DNA from: an uncultured Lachnospiraceae bacterium
GTDB lineage: Bacteria > Bacillota > Clostridia > Lachnospirales > Lachnospiraceae
Assembly (NCBI GenBank): GCA_902783375.1
Contig: CACZQN010000057.1
Coordinates: 1 to 64,000, forward strand
Direction: 5' to 3'
Length of the DNA stretch: 64,000 bases
A model generated the notes under the pieces. The model was not told where the DNA came from. It made no database searches and saw only the letters and a list, made by a program, of their open reading frames with translations. The position numbers were made by a program, and so were the translations under genes. Positions 24,649 through 34,273 of this stretch are shown in pieces (the stretch's first letter is position 1; each line of letters starts with the position of its first letter).

Positions 24649-26049
24649 ATGCGCAGGAAAATTGAGAAGGATCTTTTACAATGGCTAAATGAGGGGACGC
24701 CGAATGTACTGGTGATTGAAGGTATACATGGATGTGGGAAAAGTACAGCTGTCAGGACATTTTCAAAAGACAAGGACCTGGGATACCGGGTCATCTGGCT
24801 GGATGCCAGAAAGGAACTGAAAAACATCGATATCACAGGCCGGATCGGGAAGCTGAACTATGTGCGCTTCCTTCTGGAAGGGTGCTTCCACAAGAAATAT
24901 GCGCCGGGAAAGTATCTGACAGTCATCGACCATGCCGAAGAGATGGATGAGAGCTCGATCCTCTCCTGGATCCGGCTGTATGAGGAAGAGGGCTGTTCTC
25001 CGCTGATCCTGATCAATGGCGGAATCCCCATCCAGAAGGAAGGCCTGCACAAGCTGAAGATGCACGCGATGGACTTTGAAGAATTCCTCTGGGCGTTCGG
25101 CTTCACGATGCGGGAGATCGCAATCGCGAGGGCATGTTATCAGGCGCGCTGTCCGGTCGATGATGAGTTGCACAGGCGCCTCATGGAGGCCCTGGAAGTG
25201 TACGTCATGATCGGCGGGTTCCCGAAGGTGGTGGCTGCCTTTCTGAAGGAGGAAAGCGTGTATGATGCTTTCACCGCGCAGGAGGTCTACCGGAAGATCA
25301 AGCAGTCGATGATCGGGGAGATCCACGGGAAGCCGGCGCAGAAGAAGAGTGAGCGGGTTCTGGACACCGTGTCGGCGAATCTGGCAGGTGAAAATAAGAA
25401 GTTCTGCCTGTCTCTGTTGGAGGAGAAGGCGACGAACCGCAAATACATGCCGGAGATCGTGCGGCTCGAGCAGCTGGGCGGCCTCGGCATCTGCTACAAC
25501 CTTCTCGAGCCGGACTTCTCGGAGCAGGCGATCGCGAGAGACACCTACGAGCTCTTCCTGCCGGATATCGGCTGGTATGTGAGCGAAGTGAACCCGCGGA
25601 TCCGGAGCCACATCCTCACCGGAGATCTGGAAACAGAAGGACATGCCATCTGGCAGAGCCTTTTCGCGGACTGTATGATCAAGGTAGGCATGGGAGACCG
25701 GCTGTACTATTTTAAGAGAAACACCGGCCTGTCCGTCGATTTCATGATCGAAGGGGAGCATCAGAAACCGGTTCCCGTCAGCATGGCAAACCGCCGTCGT
25801 AACCGCTCGATCGAGCGGCTGGTGTCAAGCGAAGAATACGGCGCGTACGGAATTGAAGGTGCAGTGGAATTCGACGATACCAATGTGGAAGAACTGGACG
25901 GAAGGAAGGTCCTCCGGCTCCCGTATTACATGGAATACTTTCTGGCAGAGAGCATCGCAAAACAGCAGCAGATCAAGGTACGGCAGCACCGCGTCGTCTA
26001 CCAGATGAGGCCGGTGCGCATGGAAAGAGAACTCGAGAAAGTAAGGTGA
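24649..26049 (+). CDS. AAA ATPase with DUF4143 domain
   Basis: A 466-residue soluble ATPase. The N-terminal AAA domain has Walker A GIHGCGKST near residue 26 and a sensor-type ILINGG near 125. The middle carries GGFPKVVAAFL, and the C-terminal half is a DUF4143 nuclease-like fold (RDTYELFLPDIGWYV, VDFMIEGE) common to this orphan prokaryotic ATPase family. Its biological role is unknown; such genes are often mobile or patchily distributed. ATG 24649 (or GTG 24646) is taken as the start. A good AAAGGAGAA at 24612 is nearer to a 10-codon upstream frame at 24633. Monocistronic. Confidence 0.88.
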   Translation: MRRKIEKDLLQWLNEGTPNVLVIEGIHGCGKSTAVRTFSKDKDLGYRVIWLDARKELKNIDITGRIGKLNYVRFLLEGCFHKKYAPGKYLTVIDHAEEMDESSILSWIRLYEEEGCSPLILINGGIPIQKEGLHKLKMHAMDFEEFLWAFGFTMREIAIARACYQARCPVDDELHRRLMEALEVYVMIGGFPKVVAAFLKEESVYDAFTAQEVYRKIKQSMIGEIHGKPAQKKSERVLDTVSANLAGENKKFCLSLLEEKATNRKYMPEIVRLEQLGGLGICYNLLEPDFSEQAIARDTYELFLPDIGWYVSEVNPRIRSHILTGDLETEGHAIWQSLFADCMIKVGMGDRLYYFKRNTGLSVDFMIEGEHQKPVPVSMANRRRNRSIERLVSSEEYGAYGIEGAVEFDDTNVEELDGRKVLRLPYYMEYFLAESIAKQQQIKVRQHRVVYQMRPVRMERELEKVR

Positions 26050-26100
26050 GGTGTGTATATAGGGAACCGAAAATGAAATCCCTAACCGTGTGATCGAACA

Positions 26101-26132
26101 GAACCGCCAGCCGGAATAAGGCTGGCGGTTCC
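26101..26132 (+). terminator. Hairpin terminating ATPase transcript
   Basis: GAACCGCCAGCC/GGCTGGCGGTTC, perfect 12-bp stem with a 7-base loop; the T-tract is poor (CTTGCGTTT), so it may be rho-assisted or only a processing end. Confidence 0.65.
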
Positions 26133-26174
26133 TTGCGTTTCGTGAAGAAATATGCGGATTTATGCGATTATAAA

Positions 26175-26220
26175 TTGACAAAAATGGCGGGGCATGGTAC
26201 TCTAGGAGGGTGCCCTAGAG
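26175..26220 (+). promoter_or_regulatory. Promoter with operator-like inverted repeat upstream of pilus locus
   Basis: TTGACA (26175-26180), 17 bp, TACTCT (26198-26203). An inverted repeat CTCTAGG/CCTAGAG (26200-26206, 26214-26220) overlaps the -10 and start site. A second TTGACA (26231-26236) lies just downstream without a matched -10. The remaining bases to 26347 are A/T-rich with an ATGCA/TGCAT dyad and no gene. Confidence 0.45.
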
Positions 26221-26347
26221 CAAACAAAATTTGACATTATTTATACTTTTGCAACTTTATGCAGTGAAATGCATATATATTTAGATAAGATTGAGCAAAG
26301 TTATTCATAACTTACAAAATGCTTGAAATACACGAAAGGCAAAGTCG

Positions 26348-26599
26348 ATGACAGATAAAGAACTGAGAAAGTTGAAACGGGGGCAGCTGATTGAACTGTT
26401 GCTGGCCGAAAGTGAAGAGATCGATCGCCTGAAAAAACAGCTTTCTGAGACAGAAGAGAAGCTGAATGCAAAGGAAATCCAGATCGCGGATGCGGGTTCC
26501 ATTGCAGAGGCAAGTCTGAAGCTGAATCACATCTTTGAAGATGCGCAGGCGGCAGCGGATCAGTATCTTGCGAATATCAAATCGCGCGTCGGATTATAA
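26348..26599 (+). CDS. Small coiled-coil protein at head of pilus locus
   Basis: An 83-residue protein with strong heptad character from residues ~8 to 45 (LKRGQLIELLLAESEEIDRLKKQLSE and on). It ends GSIAEASLKLNHIFEDAQAAADQYL. Related small proteins occur in Lachnospiraceae, often called DNA repair protein without basis, beside a signal peptidase and surface protein genes. There is no signal peptide, so it is cytoplasmic. An AAAGGCAAAG site precedes the ATG. Its constant company suggests a role in expression or secretion of the surface proteins; this is inference. Confidence 0.75.
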   Translation: MTDKELRKLKRGQLIELLLAESEEIDRLKKQLSETEEKLNAKEIQIADAGSIAEASLKLNHIFEDAQAAADQYLANIKSRVGL

Positions 26600-26655
26600 A
26601 ATACAGCTTTTTACCGAATATTCATACAAATAGAACCAGGATGATCAGAGCAATC

Positions 26656-27249
26656 ATGTCAAAAAAGAAACCATATACACCGGAGGACTTCCCGTCAACA
26701 GAGCAGATCCGAAAAGAACTGCATCGGGTGAACTACCGGCACAGTTTTTCGAAAGTCCTGCAGAGTACCATCTATGCCCTGATAACAGTGGCAGCGGTGG
26801 CTGTCCTGGTGGCAGTATTGCTGCTGCCGGTGCTTCAGATCTACGGGAATTCCATGGAACCGGCGATCCATGAAGGAAGCATCGTCCTTTCCGTCAAAGG
26901 CGGAAGGTTCAAAACCGGCGATATCGTCGCCTTCTACTACAACAATAAGATCCTTGTAAAGCGCGTCATCGCCCAGGCCGGGCAGTGGGTCGACATCGAT
27001 GAGGCCGGCAATGTCTTCGTAGACAACCAGCTGGTCGACGAACCGTACATCACGGAGAAAGCATTCGGGGAGACCAACATCGAACTGCCATACCAGGTGC
27101 CCGAATCCCGGATCTTCGTCATGGGCGACAACCGCGCCGTCTCCGTTGATTCGCGAAATACAGCGATCGGCTGTGTGGCGGAGGAGCAGATCGTCGGAAA
27201 GATCGTCTGGTGCGTCTGGCCTTTCGACAGTTTTGGAGAGATCCGATAA
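26656..27249 (+). CDS. Signal peptidase I of the pilus locus
   Basis: A 197-residue S26 peptidase. A short cytoplasmic N-terminus is followed by one membrane helix (~residues 36-58). The catalytic Ser66 lies in YGNSMEP, Lys102 in ILVKRVIA, and the conserved box MGDNRAVSVDSR near 155. An alternative ATG at 26641 adds five residues; neither start has a good ribosome site. Its place between the coiled-coil gene and the first giant adhesin suggests a dedicated peptidase for pilus and adhesin precursors, as in other Gram-positive pilus islands. Confidence 0.92.
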   Translation: MSKKKPYTPEDFPSTEQIRKELHRVNYRHSFSKVLQSTIYALITVAAVAVLVAVLLLPVLQIYGNSMEPAIHEGSIVLSVKGGRFKTGDIVAFYYNNKILVKRVIAQAGQWVDIDEAGNVFVDNQLVDEPYITEKAFGETNIELPYQVPESRIFVMGDNRAVSVDSRNTAIGCVAEEQIVGKIVWCVWPFDSFGEIR

Positions 27250-27255
27250 CAGAAA

Positions 27256-27338
27256 GTAACAATCTGTAACAAACATCATAGACGTAACCAAAAGTAACAT
27301 GAGCAACACCGGTAATAAATAGCTATATTCCATGTAAC
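27256..27338 (+). promoter_or_regulatory. Phased GTAAC repeats before first adhesin
   Basis: GTAAC occurs at 27256, 27266, 27284, 27294 and 27334. The first four form two pairs, each with a 10-bp period (one helical turn). The last copy of the second pair ends just before where a -35 would lie for the -10 TATATT at 27324-27329; the -35 itself (GAGCAA) is poor. This is the look of an activator-dependent promoter. An octamer GAGCAACA is also repeated at 27301 and 27352. Confidence 0.5.
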
Positions 27339-27385
27339 TATTCTGAACGGCGAGCAACATATCAGTTAGTACATGGAGGAGTACC

Positions 27386-30300
27386 ATGAAAATCTGGCAG
27401 CTGATTAAAAGATTTATCGATCTGAACCGTAGCAATACGGCAGTGCGCCGCACAACAGCCATCCTTGCAGCAATCACGGTCTTTGTCACGACCTATGCGC
27501 TGATCCTGCCGGCGATCACACTGGAACGATCGACGACAGAAGACATGCCGGGGCTTGTCCTGGAGCGGTCGGAGGACGGACAGGATAAAGGAGCTGAGAC
27601 TGGCGATGGACAGCTGGAGACGACAGGTGTAGAACAAGATGCCCTGAGCGCTGAACATGGGCGGACTGAGCAGGAAGCGGTAAAGGTACATCCGGTCAGC
27701 AGAACCTTCACCCAGGTTGTCTCCGGCGCATCCATCTCCCTGACATTTGAAGATGGCGCAGACCTGGATGAAGACCTCATCATGAATGTGACGGAGATCG
27801 GTACAGAAGAAGCAGGCCAGGCAGAGTATGACCAGTACTATGCGGCAACAGCAGCGAAAGTCGCTGAAGAGATGGGCGTCGCAGACACTGGTCTTTTTGG
27901 CGTGCACTTTTACCGGGTATCTTTTGAAAATATAGTTCAGCCGGCAGCCCTCGAACCGGTCCGTGAGATCGTCATTCCGACGGGCAGTGCAGTCGCAGTC
28001 ATTACACGCGATTCCGACGAGGAGGCTCAGACAGCTGCCGTTGCAGCGGTCGCTTTCCGTGGCGGCACACCGGAGCTCATTCTGGGTTCTGACCGTGTCT
28101 CCGGGACGACCAATGCAGCGGAAATCTCCATCGGAGAGGGTGCGTTTGACACCATCGGTGTCTTCTCTGCACCGGACTTCGCGGCAGGTTCCCTTACCGC
28201 TGCAGGAGCAGACTACAGCATCGCCGTCAACTATCCGGCATTCTCCGGCATCGGCAAGGATTCCTCTTTGTCGGTCAGAGAACTTGCAGCAGACTCTGAT
28301 GAATACGCTGCTTACTATCAGGAGATGGAAGCAGCGATCAAGGCCGGTATCGTCTCTGCAAGATTGTTCGACATCGACATCCTGGATGCCAGCGGTGCGA
28401 AGATCCAGCCAAAATCCCAGGTGAACGTCTCCATCAAGGTCGATGATCCAATCATCCCGGCGGATGCAGAACAGAAGGGTGAAGTGCAGGTGGTGCACAT
28501 TTCCGATACAAACAAAACTACATCTGTAGAACATTGCGGATCCGACAACTCCATCATGGAAGAGAAAGTTGAATCTCTGACAAATGCAATTGTTCTTGAG
28601 ACGGTTACGGTATCGGATGCAGCAGACAGTAACGGTCAGGAAGTCAGCTTTGAAACAGATGGATTCTCCATTTACGGCGTAGCATACACGGTTGACTTTG
28701 AACATGAACTGAACGGGAAAGTATTCCGGTTCAGCCTCAATGGAAATGAGAGTATCAGCCTGTCTGAACTTGCAGAACAGCTTGGTTTTATTGGTGAGTC
28801 CGGATTTCAGAATGTAGATGCGTTTCTTGCAGAAGTCAAAGATGTGACCTTCAGCGATGAAAAGCTGGTGAGAATAACCAAAAACGAACAGAACAACGAC
28901 TGGACACTGGAAAGTCTGCAGCCATTCAGCACAGTGGAGATGATGACAATCACGCTGCATGACGGCAGCATTATAAACGTGAAAGTAACAGACGATGCTG
29001 ATTATACAATCAGCATCGCATTTAAGGACAAAGATGGAAACACGGAAAGCAATCCGGAAAGCAATCCGCCTTTGACGAATGTCTATCTGCATATTTTACT
29101 GGAACGAGATGGGAAGCTTTACTATCAGAATAATCCGGCAGCCATCAATGGTAATCAGGATATTCAGGTCAGCTCGTATAAATCATGGAAAGGAAAAACG
29201 GGAGAAGATCTGAACAATTATCAGTTTAAGCCCACAGATCAGATATCTGTGTATACCTTCCTTGCTCAGTATGACAGCAATCTGAATCAGGACTATTTGA
29301 ATGACTACGGGACGATCATCGAATCAAATGGCAGAAAAGTCTACAAGGATGGTGACATCATTGGCGGAAAGTATGTCCTGTCCTGTCAGGCGGTTGAAGG
29401 AGGATATTCAATCGTCTTCCAGAGACCTCGGCCATACACCTTTTCCGTCAAGGCTATGCATGGCAATGACAATCAGGAGGATATCGTTTTTACAGAAGGT
29501 CCCTGGTATCTCTATGCAGAAGTGTCGAGAACAGATGGAACATATTTCTATGTTAGAAAACTGGAAAACATCAGCAAGACTGAAGTGACGACTATTGACA
29601 AGCTGGAACGGTATACCGGAGTCTGGAACAGACAGGGCGAGACAATCCACACTGACAATGATCATCTCGCGTTCGCACTGGTAAGACCGAAGGATTCCGG
29701 ACAGTCTGATCAACCTGGATATTTCTACACTGCTGACAATATGAATGTGAAAGCCCTGAGTGGTTCATCAGTGGACAGCAAGTATACATTGGAAGTGGTG
29801 AATGGAGAGTCACACAGTGATCTTATCCTCAGAGTAGGACCGGAAGCAGCGATTACCCTGACTTCCTATGATGAGAATAATGACCTTGAAGGGAAACCTG
29901 CACTGGAGGCAATAGGCTCATATTTCCTTGTTGGTGAACTGGCCTTCAGAGATGGTCTCACAGACAAGCGGTGCTACTATGTAGAAGCATTCAACGGTAA
30001 TCAGAGCCAGACGGTGGATAATATTTCTTCTTTTATAGGAAATAACAATGACATACAGTATCTGACCGGAACGCGTTCATTTGAACCGTTGCTGGTGTTT
30101 GATCCGGACACATCTGCCACGGCAGAGATGGTGAGGAACAAACTGCTGAACAATGATACCAGTATTACCATCTTTCGTGATGGAGACCCGGTAGAGAAAT
30201 ATAGAATGACTTCCGTCAGTGGTACACGCACTACGCCTGAAGGCGTTATTAGGCTGGAGCAGTTACCTGCTTTGCGTGCAGCGGGAGAGATTCAGGATAA

Positions 30301-33300
30301 AGACGGTAACAAAACGACCAAGACAGATAACGAGACTTACAATCTTTTAGTAGAGCTTACCCGTGGTGAGAAGAAGGCATATGCCTATCAGCCGCTTAGC
30401 TTTAATAGTGAAGGCAAAATGGAGCCTGTTCCGCTGACGGATGCCTTCAAAGAGATGACATCCGGCGCAACCTGGTATTACAGCGAAGAAGACACACCGG
30501 TATTCTATGTGGTCAAAGGAAGTGTCGCAGATCATGCGTCAGCAATTCAGAGCAAGGAGCGTTATTCTGCAGATCAGCTGATGGGTACCTATACACCTTC
30601 ATTTAGATTCGATGAAGAGACGCACACAGTCACTACTATTTTGAAGGAAACCGACGAGATCACTGGAACACCATATTCTGTCCGCATCGATATGATGAAT
30701 ATGGAACAGGATGATGTAGCGACTGTTGATCCGACACTTACCGGGAATTACTACGTGCTCGCTTCGTTAACACCGAAGGGGACAGGTTCCAGGGGGCAGG
30801 TAGTAGCATGGTCGGTTTTGCCGGTAGACCTGGCAGATCTGAATCCCGATGGTACATGGAAAGCTACAATCCCGTCAGATGGGTTCTCTGTCTGTAATGC
30901 CAATCTGGAACCTACAGGCACAAAGATCGGATACAATGCGGAGGCGTTTGATATCAGTCTGAGAATGTATCATTCGGCCATTTCTTACGGAACCTACAAC
31001 GATATCCGTAAGAATGCAGATGATTCGGCACCGGGCGGATATGACTTCAAGGGCGTATATACGAAGGAGAATGATCCGGTAACTGGTACGCTTAAGCTGA
31101 CAGAAGAGAACGCATCGGTTATTCGTCTTCATAAAGCCTATGATAAGGTGTATGGGATCCGGGCATATGTGGATCATAAGGGTCTGAATATTCCGGAAGG
31201 TTCTTATGTTGTCAAGGTCAAATTGCTGCATGAGACCGGTGATCCAACCTATGCATTTGCAAAACTGAAGATCGAAGCAACGGCTGGAGAGAATGTACCT
31301 GTAGAACTGGAATTCTATAAGGACGATAGAAATCGTATCTGGAGAGATCAGAACGGTGGACTGCAGGACGGTTCCAACTATACATTCACCGGTAACGAAA
31401 AAGGAGTCGAACTGACCCTGTTATCTCTGAACGGAACTGGAAGTTTCGCGGAATGGACAAAAGACCCGTCACAGACGAGCACATACAGCGTCATCCATTC
31501 GGGAGAATCCATTAATCTATACACATTTACCTTTGATAAAAGGGAAAATGAAGAAAATGTCGAACAGAAGAAGAACTATGTCTATGATGTTCTTCGCTTT
31601 ACAGAAGATGTGAACGGCATATCAAAAGGGGAATTGGATGAAAAACTGAAGCAGGCCAGAGACTTCGGACTCTACACAGAGAACTTATCCAAACATGCCA
31701 CAGATATGGAAGCCAATATCGGCGCAGCGGTGCTCAGTGGTGAGATTGGTGCCGATTATGGTTTCTCGGGCAACAATATCAACGTCAACCGAATCACAGT
31801 AACAAAGCAGTACTATGAGAACGGTAATCCGGTGAATAAGCAGGTAACACTCAGGTTGTATCCGGTAAAAACGTACAATTCAGAAACTGGGGAATATACC
31901 TTGGGAACGATGATTGGTGAGAAGCAAGGGAACACCAACAATGATGGTATGCTCCAGCTTATCTTTGATCAATTGCCAGCCGGGAAATATGTATTGAAGG
32001 AAGTGCTCAACGGCAAAGAGTATGACTTCAATTATAACGGGAGTACGAATGGACACATTGTAGATGGAAATACAGTTGTTCAGTTTCAGGATCGAATCAT
32101 CGATATTGAAAATGTTAATGTCAATTACAATTATTTTGGGGATATTACAGATAACGTTTCCCTCCCACCGGTGCTTTCGCACTCCAGACATGGCCTGATT
32201 GTCGTCGGGAATGATCAGGATTACGAAGCTTTCATTCATGCGAATGGAGGGGAAACCGCATCTGACGGAACAACAGTCAAAAAGGCCGGAACTGATCCGG
32301 ATTATCCTGTCCTGGATATTCCGGCTGATATGGAAAAGCTTCGAGAGCTTTCTAACTTGCTGGGTGTTTCAGCGAACAGCAAGACTGTCCGGATCATCAA
32401 TACGACATATGCGGAAAGAAACGGGAACAGTGAACTCAAACTGAAGAGTGATGGAAGATATATTGTCGTTAACATTGATATGACAGATGCACCGTTCGTA
32501 GCAACCGTCAATCTTGATACGTACATTGATGGTCATCGTCTTATAGCTGATTTCGGTGCCAATGGAAATGAAGATTCTTCTAAAGTGCTGTATAACTTCA
32601 TTACCCGGGATGCCCATGGAAATATCAGCAATTATACGGGAAAGATTAACACTGCTACACAGGCAGCCGGTGTGATCCTGGCACCTTCTGCGATTGTGGC
32701 AGATCTTGGCGGTAACTGGGGCGGCACGATCATCTGTAAAGAAGCACAGCACACCGGTTCTGAAATCCACTCAGACAGTGCGAATAAAATCCAGAAAAAG
32801 AATACATTGCTGATTAACGGTGAGGCTGAAAAAGGTAATCTGGAACTGATCAAATCGTTCAAAGAGCCGTGCGATGATCGGACGACGTGGTTTACTTTCA
32901 AGGTAACAGCGAGGAACGCTGATTCGACTCCACTTACAGGCGAGTATTCCGCAACAGGACTCAGGGAAGGAGACAAAGTTACCTTTGATGAAAACGGTGA
33001 AGCAAGCGTTCTTGTACGTGCACAGAATAAGGTCTTTATCGTTGGTCTGCCCGTTGGTGTAACTTATAGCGTGACAGAAGTTCAGACACCTGAGTCAGAG
33101 CCATATGCATTCGATCATTCCAATCCGGAAAACGGGAGTGGAACGATTATAAAAAATCAGACAAGCTCTGTAGAAATAGTCAACAAAAAGAATGATCAGA
33201 CCTGTGACCTTGAGATTATTAAGATTGTAGAGGGACCAATCAGAGAAGAGAGTGTCAATAACCTGGAGTTTGAGGTGCAGATTCTCGACAATGAAGGTAA

Positions 33301-34111
33301 AACAGCCGGTTGGCTGACGAAAGACGGTACGGTTTCTACTACGGAAATCAAACTGAATCTGAGCGATGGCTTTACGATCAATAAAAATGCAGAAGGATAT
33401 GTCATATCTGCCGAGAAAAGATTTGAACGTATTCAGCCAGGCAATTATAAGGTTATAGAATCGCATTATGAGATAGAAGGATATCAGTTTATAGTAAACC
33501 AGTCGGTTACTGAAGCAGGAGCCACAATCGTGGCTGGAGAGACAGGAACTATAGAGATCAAGGATGTCTACGAAGAACCTTTCGAGTTCACGAAGATCTG
33601 GAAGGATGATGCCGGTCAAGACACAGAGTGGCCAGAAAAAACTGACATTCGGGTAACAGTGCATCGTAAAATCGATACGACACTAGATACTGCGTTCACA
33701 CTTCAATACACGATTACCAAGAATGATCTAATAAAGGATAAAGAAATCTCTCCGGAGAGTGGAAATCTGAATCTGATCGTTACTGATGCGGATAATTACA
33801 TCTTCCAAATTAGTGGTCTCACCAAAAATGGATCGATTGGTGCTGTAACAGGTGATTATATTTACTATGTTACAGAAGAAGATATGGATGGATACTTTGC
33901 GAGATATCAAAAGGAGCGAGTAGCCACTCAAGATGGGGCAATAAACGGTGGTGTAATCATCAACACTCCGGAAGACGCGTACACCCTCCCATCTACTGGT
34001 GGTCCGGGATCTGAGTTCTTTATGATCCTGGGCTCCATCCTGATCTTTGCAGCAGGCGTTCTTCTCTTACGGAGGAGACGAATGTTGAAAGGAGGTGATG
34101 GCCTCCTATGA
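27386..34111 (+). CDS. Giant LPSTG-anchored surface adhesin / pilus tip-type protein
   Basis: A 2241-residue cell-wall protein. The N-terminus has a basic stretch, a membrane-length signal helix, then YALILPAITLE, shared with the second giant protein of the locus. Two related modules follow (about residues 112-205 and 276-355). A very long middle has many beta-type segments; a C-terminal part has prealbumin-like/Cna_B-type domains (CDLEIIKIVEG; FEFTKIWKDDAG). The sorting signal LPSTGG begins at residue 2201, followed by a hydrophobic helix and RRRR. GGAGGAG lies before the ATG. It is probably the tip adhesin or an independent wall adhesin. From about 28.5 kb the coding sequence becomes more A+T-rich. 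Confidence 0.9.
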   Translation: MKIWQLIKRFIDLNRSNTAVRRTTAILAAITVFVTTYALILPAITLERSTTEDMPGLVLERSEDGQDKGAETGDGQLETTGVEQDALSAEHGRTEQEAVKVHPVSRTFTQVVSGASISLTFEDGADLDEDLIMNVTEIGTEEAGQAEYDQYYAATAAKVAEEMGVADTGLFGVHFYRVSFENIVQPAALEPVREIVIPTGSAVAVITRDSDEEAQTAAVAAVAFRGGTPELILGSDRVSGTTNAAEISIGEGAFDTIGVFSAPDFAAGSLTAAGADYSIAVNYPAFSGIGKDSSLSVRELAADSDEYAAYYQEMEAAIKAGIVSARLFDIDILDASGAKIQPKSQVNVSIKVDDPIIPADAEQKGEVQVVHISDTNKTTSVEHCGSDNSIMEEKVESLTNAIVLETVTVSDAADSNGQEVSFETDGFSIYGVAYTVDFEHELNGKVFRFSLNGNESISLSELAEQLGFIGESGFQNVDAFLAEVKDVTFSDEKLVRITKNEQNNDWTLESLQPFSTVEMMTITLHDGSIINVKVTDDADYTISIAFKDKDGNTESNPESNPPLTNVYLHILLERDGKLYYQNNPAAINGNQDIQVSSYKSWKGKTGEDLNNYQFKPTDQISVYTFLAQYDSNLNQDYLNDYGTIIESNGRKVYKDGDIIGGKYVLSCQAVEGGYSIVFQRPRPYTFSVKAMHGNDNQEDIVFTEGPWYLYAEVSRTDGTYFYVRKLENISKTEVTTIDKLERYTGVWNRQGETIHTDNDHLAFALVRPKDSGQSDQPGYFYTADNMNVKALSGSSVDSKYTLEVVNGESHSDLILRVGPEAAITLTSYDENNDLEGKPALEAIGSYFLVGELAFRDGLTDKRCYYVEAFNGNQSQTVDNISSFIGNNNDIQYLTGTRSFEPLLVFDPDTSATAEMVRNKLLNNDTSITIFRDGDPVEKYRMTSVSGTRTTPEGVIRLEQLPALRAAGEIQDKDGNKTTKTDNETYNLLVELTRGEKKAYAYQPLSFNSEGKMEPVPLTDAFKEMTSGATWYYSEEDTPVFYVVKGSVADHASAIQSKERYSADQLMGTYTPSFRFDEETHTVTTILKETDEITGTPYSVRIDMMNMEQDDVATVDPTLTGNYYVLASLTPKGTGSRGQVVAWSVLPVDLADLNPDGTWKATIPSDGFSVCNANLEPTGTKIGYNAEAFDISLRMYHSAISYGTYNDIRKNADDSAPGGYDFKGVYTKENDPVTGTLKLTEENASVIRLHKAYDKVYGIRAYVDHKGLNIPEGSYVVKVKLLHETGDPTYAFAKLKIEATAGENVPVELEFYKDDRNRIWRDQNGGLQDGSNYTFTGNEKGVELTLLSLNGTGSFAEWTKDPSQTSTYSVIHSGESINLYTFTFDKRENEENVEQKKNYVYDVLRFTEDVNGISKGELDEKLKQARDFGLYTENLSKHATDMEANIGAAVLSGEIGADYGFSGNNINVNRITVTKQYYENGNPVNKQVTLRLYPVKTYNSETGEYTLGTMIGEKQGNTNNDGMLQLIFDQLPAGKYVLKEVLNGKEYDFNYNGSTNGHIVDGNTVVQFQDRIIDIENVNVNYNYFGDITDNVSLPPVLSHSRHGLIVVGNDQDYEAFIHANGGETASDGTTVKKAGTDPDYPVLDIPADMEKLRELSNLLGVSANSKTVRIINTTYAERNGNSELKLKSDGRYIVVNIDMTDAPFVATVNLDTYIDGHRLIADFGANGNEDSSKVLYNFITRDAHGNISNYTGKINTATQAAGVILAPSAIVADLGGNWGGTIICKEAQHTGSEIHSDSANKIQKKNTLLINGEAEKGNLELIKSFKEPCDDRTTWFTFKVTARNADSTPLTGEYSATGLREGDKVTFDENGEASVLVRAQNKVFIVGLPVGVTYSVTEVQTPESEPYAFDHSNPENGSGTIIKNQTSSVEIVNKKNDQTCDLEIIKIVEGPIREESVNNLEFEVQILDNEGKTAGWLTKDGTVSTTEIKLNLSDGFTINKNAEGYVISAEKRFERIQPGNYKVIESHYEIEGYQFIVNQSVTEAGATIVAGETGTIEIKDVYEEPFEFTKIWKDDAGQDTEWPEKTDIRVTVHRKIDTTLDTAFTLQYTITKNDLIKDKEISPESGNLNLIVTDADNYIFQISGLTKNGSIGAVTGDYIYYVTEEDMDGYFARYQKERVATQDGAINGGVIINTPEDAYTLPSTGGPGSEFFMILGSILIFAAGVLLLRRRRMLKGGDGLL
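34090..34107 (+). promoter_or_regulatory. Ribosome site closed in a hairpin, with small downstream frame
   Basis: AGGAGG (34090-34095) and CCTCCT (34102-34107) form a perfect 6-bp stem with loop TGATGG, inside the last codons of the adhesin. The sequence AAAGGAGGTGAT is an almost full anti-16S match. Directly after it ATG 34108 opens a 27-codon frame ending at 34191. Confidence 0.45.
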
Positions 34112-34191
34112 TTGTAAAACTCATTATACCGCTCGTCAGAGGGAAGCCTTCCCTGATCAGAGGGAAACCACTGAAACAGCACAAACAATAA
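34108..34191 (+). CDS. Possible 27-residue basic peptide
   Basis: A frame of 27 codons overlapping the adhesin stop. The product would be hydrophobic then basic (MIVKLIIPLVRGKPSLI and on) with an internal repeat RGKPSLI/RGKPL. It has a very strong but hairpin-sequestered ribosome site 12 bases upstream. No homologue is known to me; it may be chance. A competing ATG at 34098 lies in the hairpin loop but is too close to the ribosome site. Confidence 0.25.
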   Translation: MIVKLIIPLVRGKPSLIRGKPLKQHKQ

Positions 34192-34273
34192 AGCAACACA
34201 AATAAAAACAAATAAAACCCGAAAAGGGCATTTCCAGACGAAACAACAAAGGAAATGACGAAAGGAAAAAATC

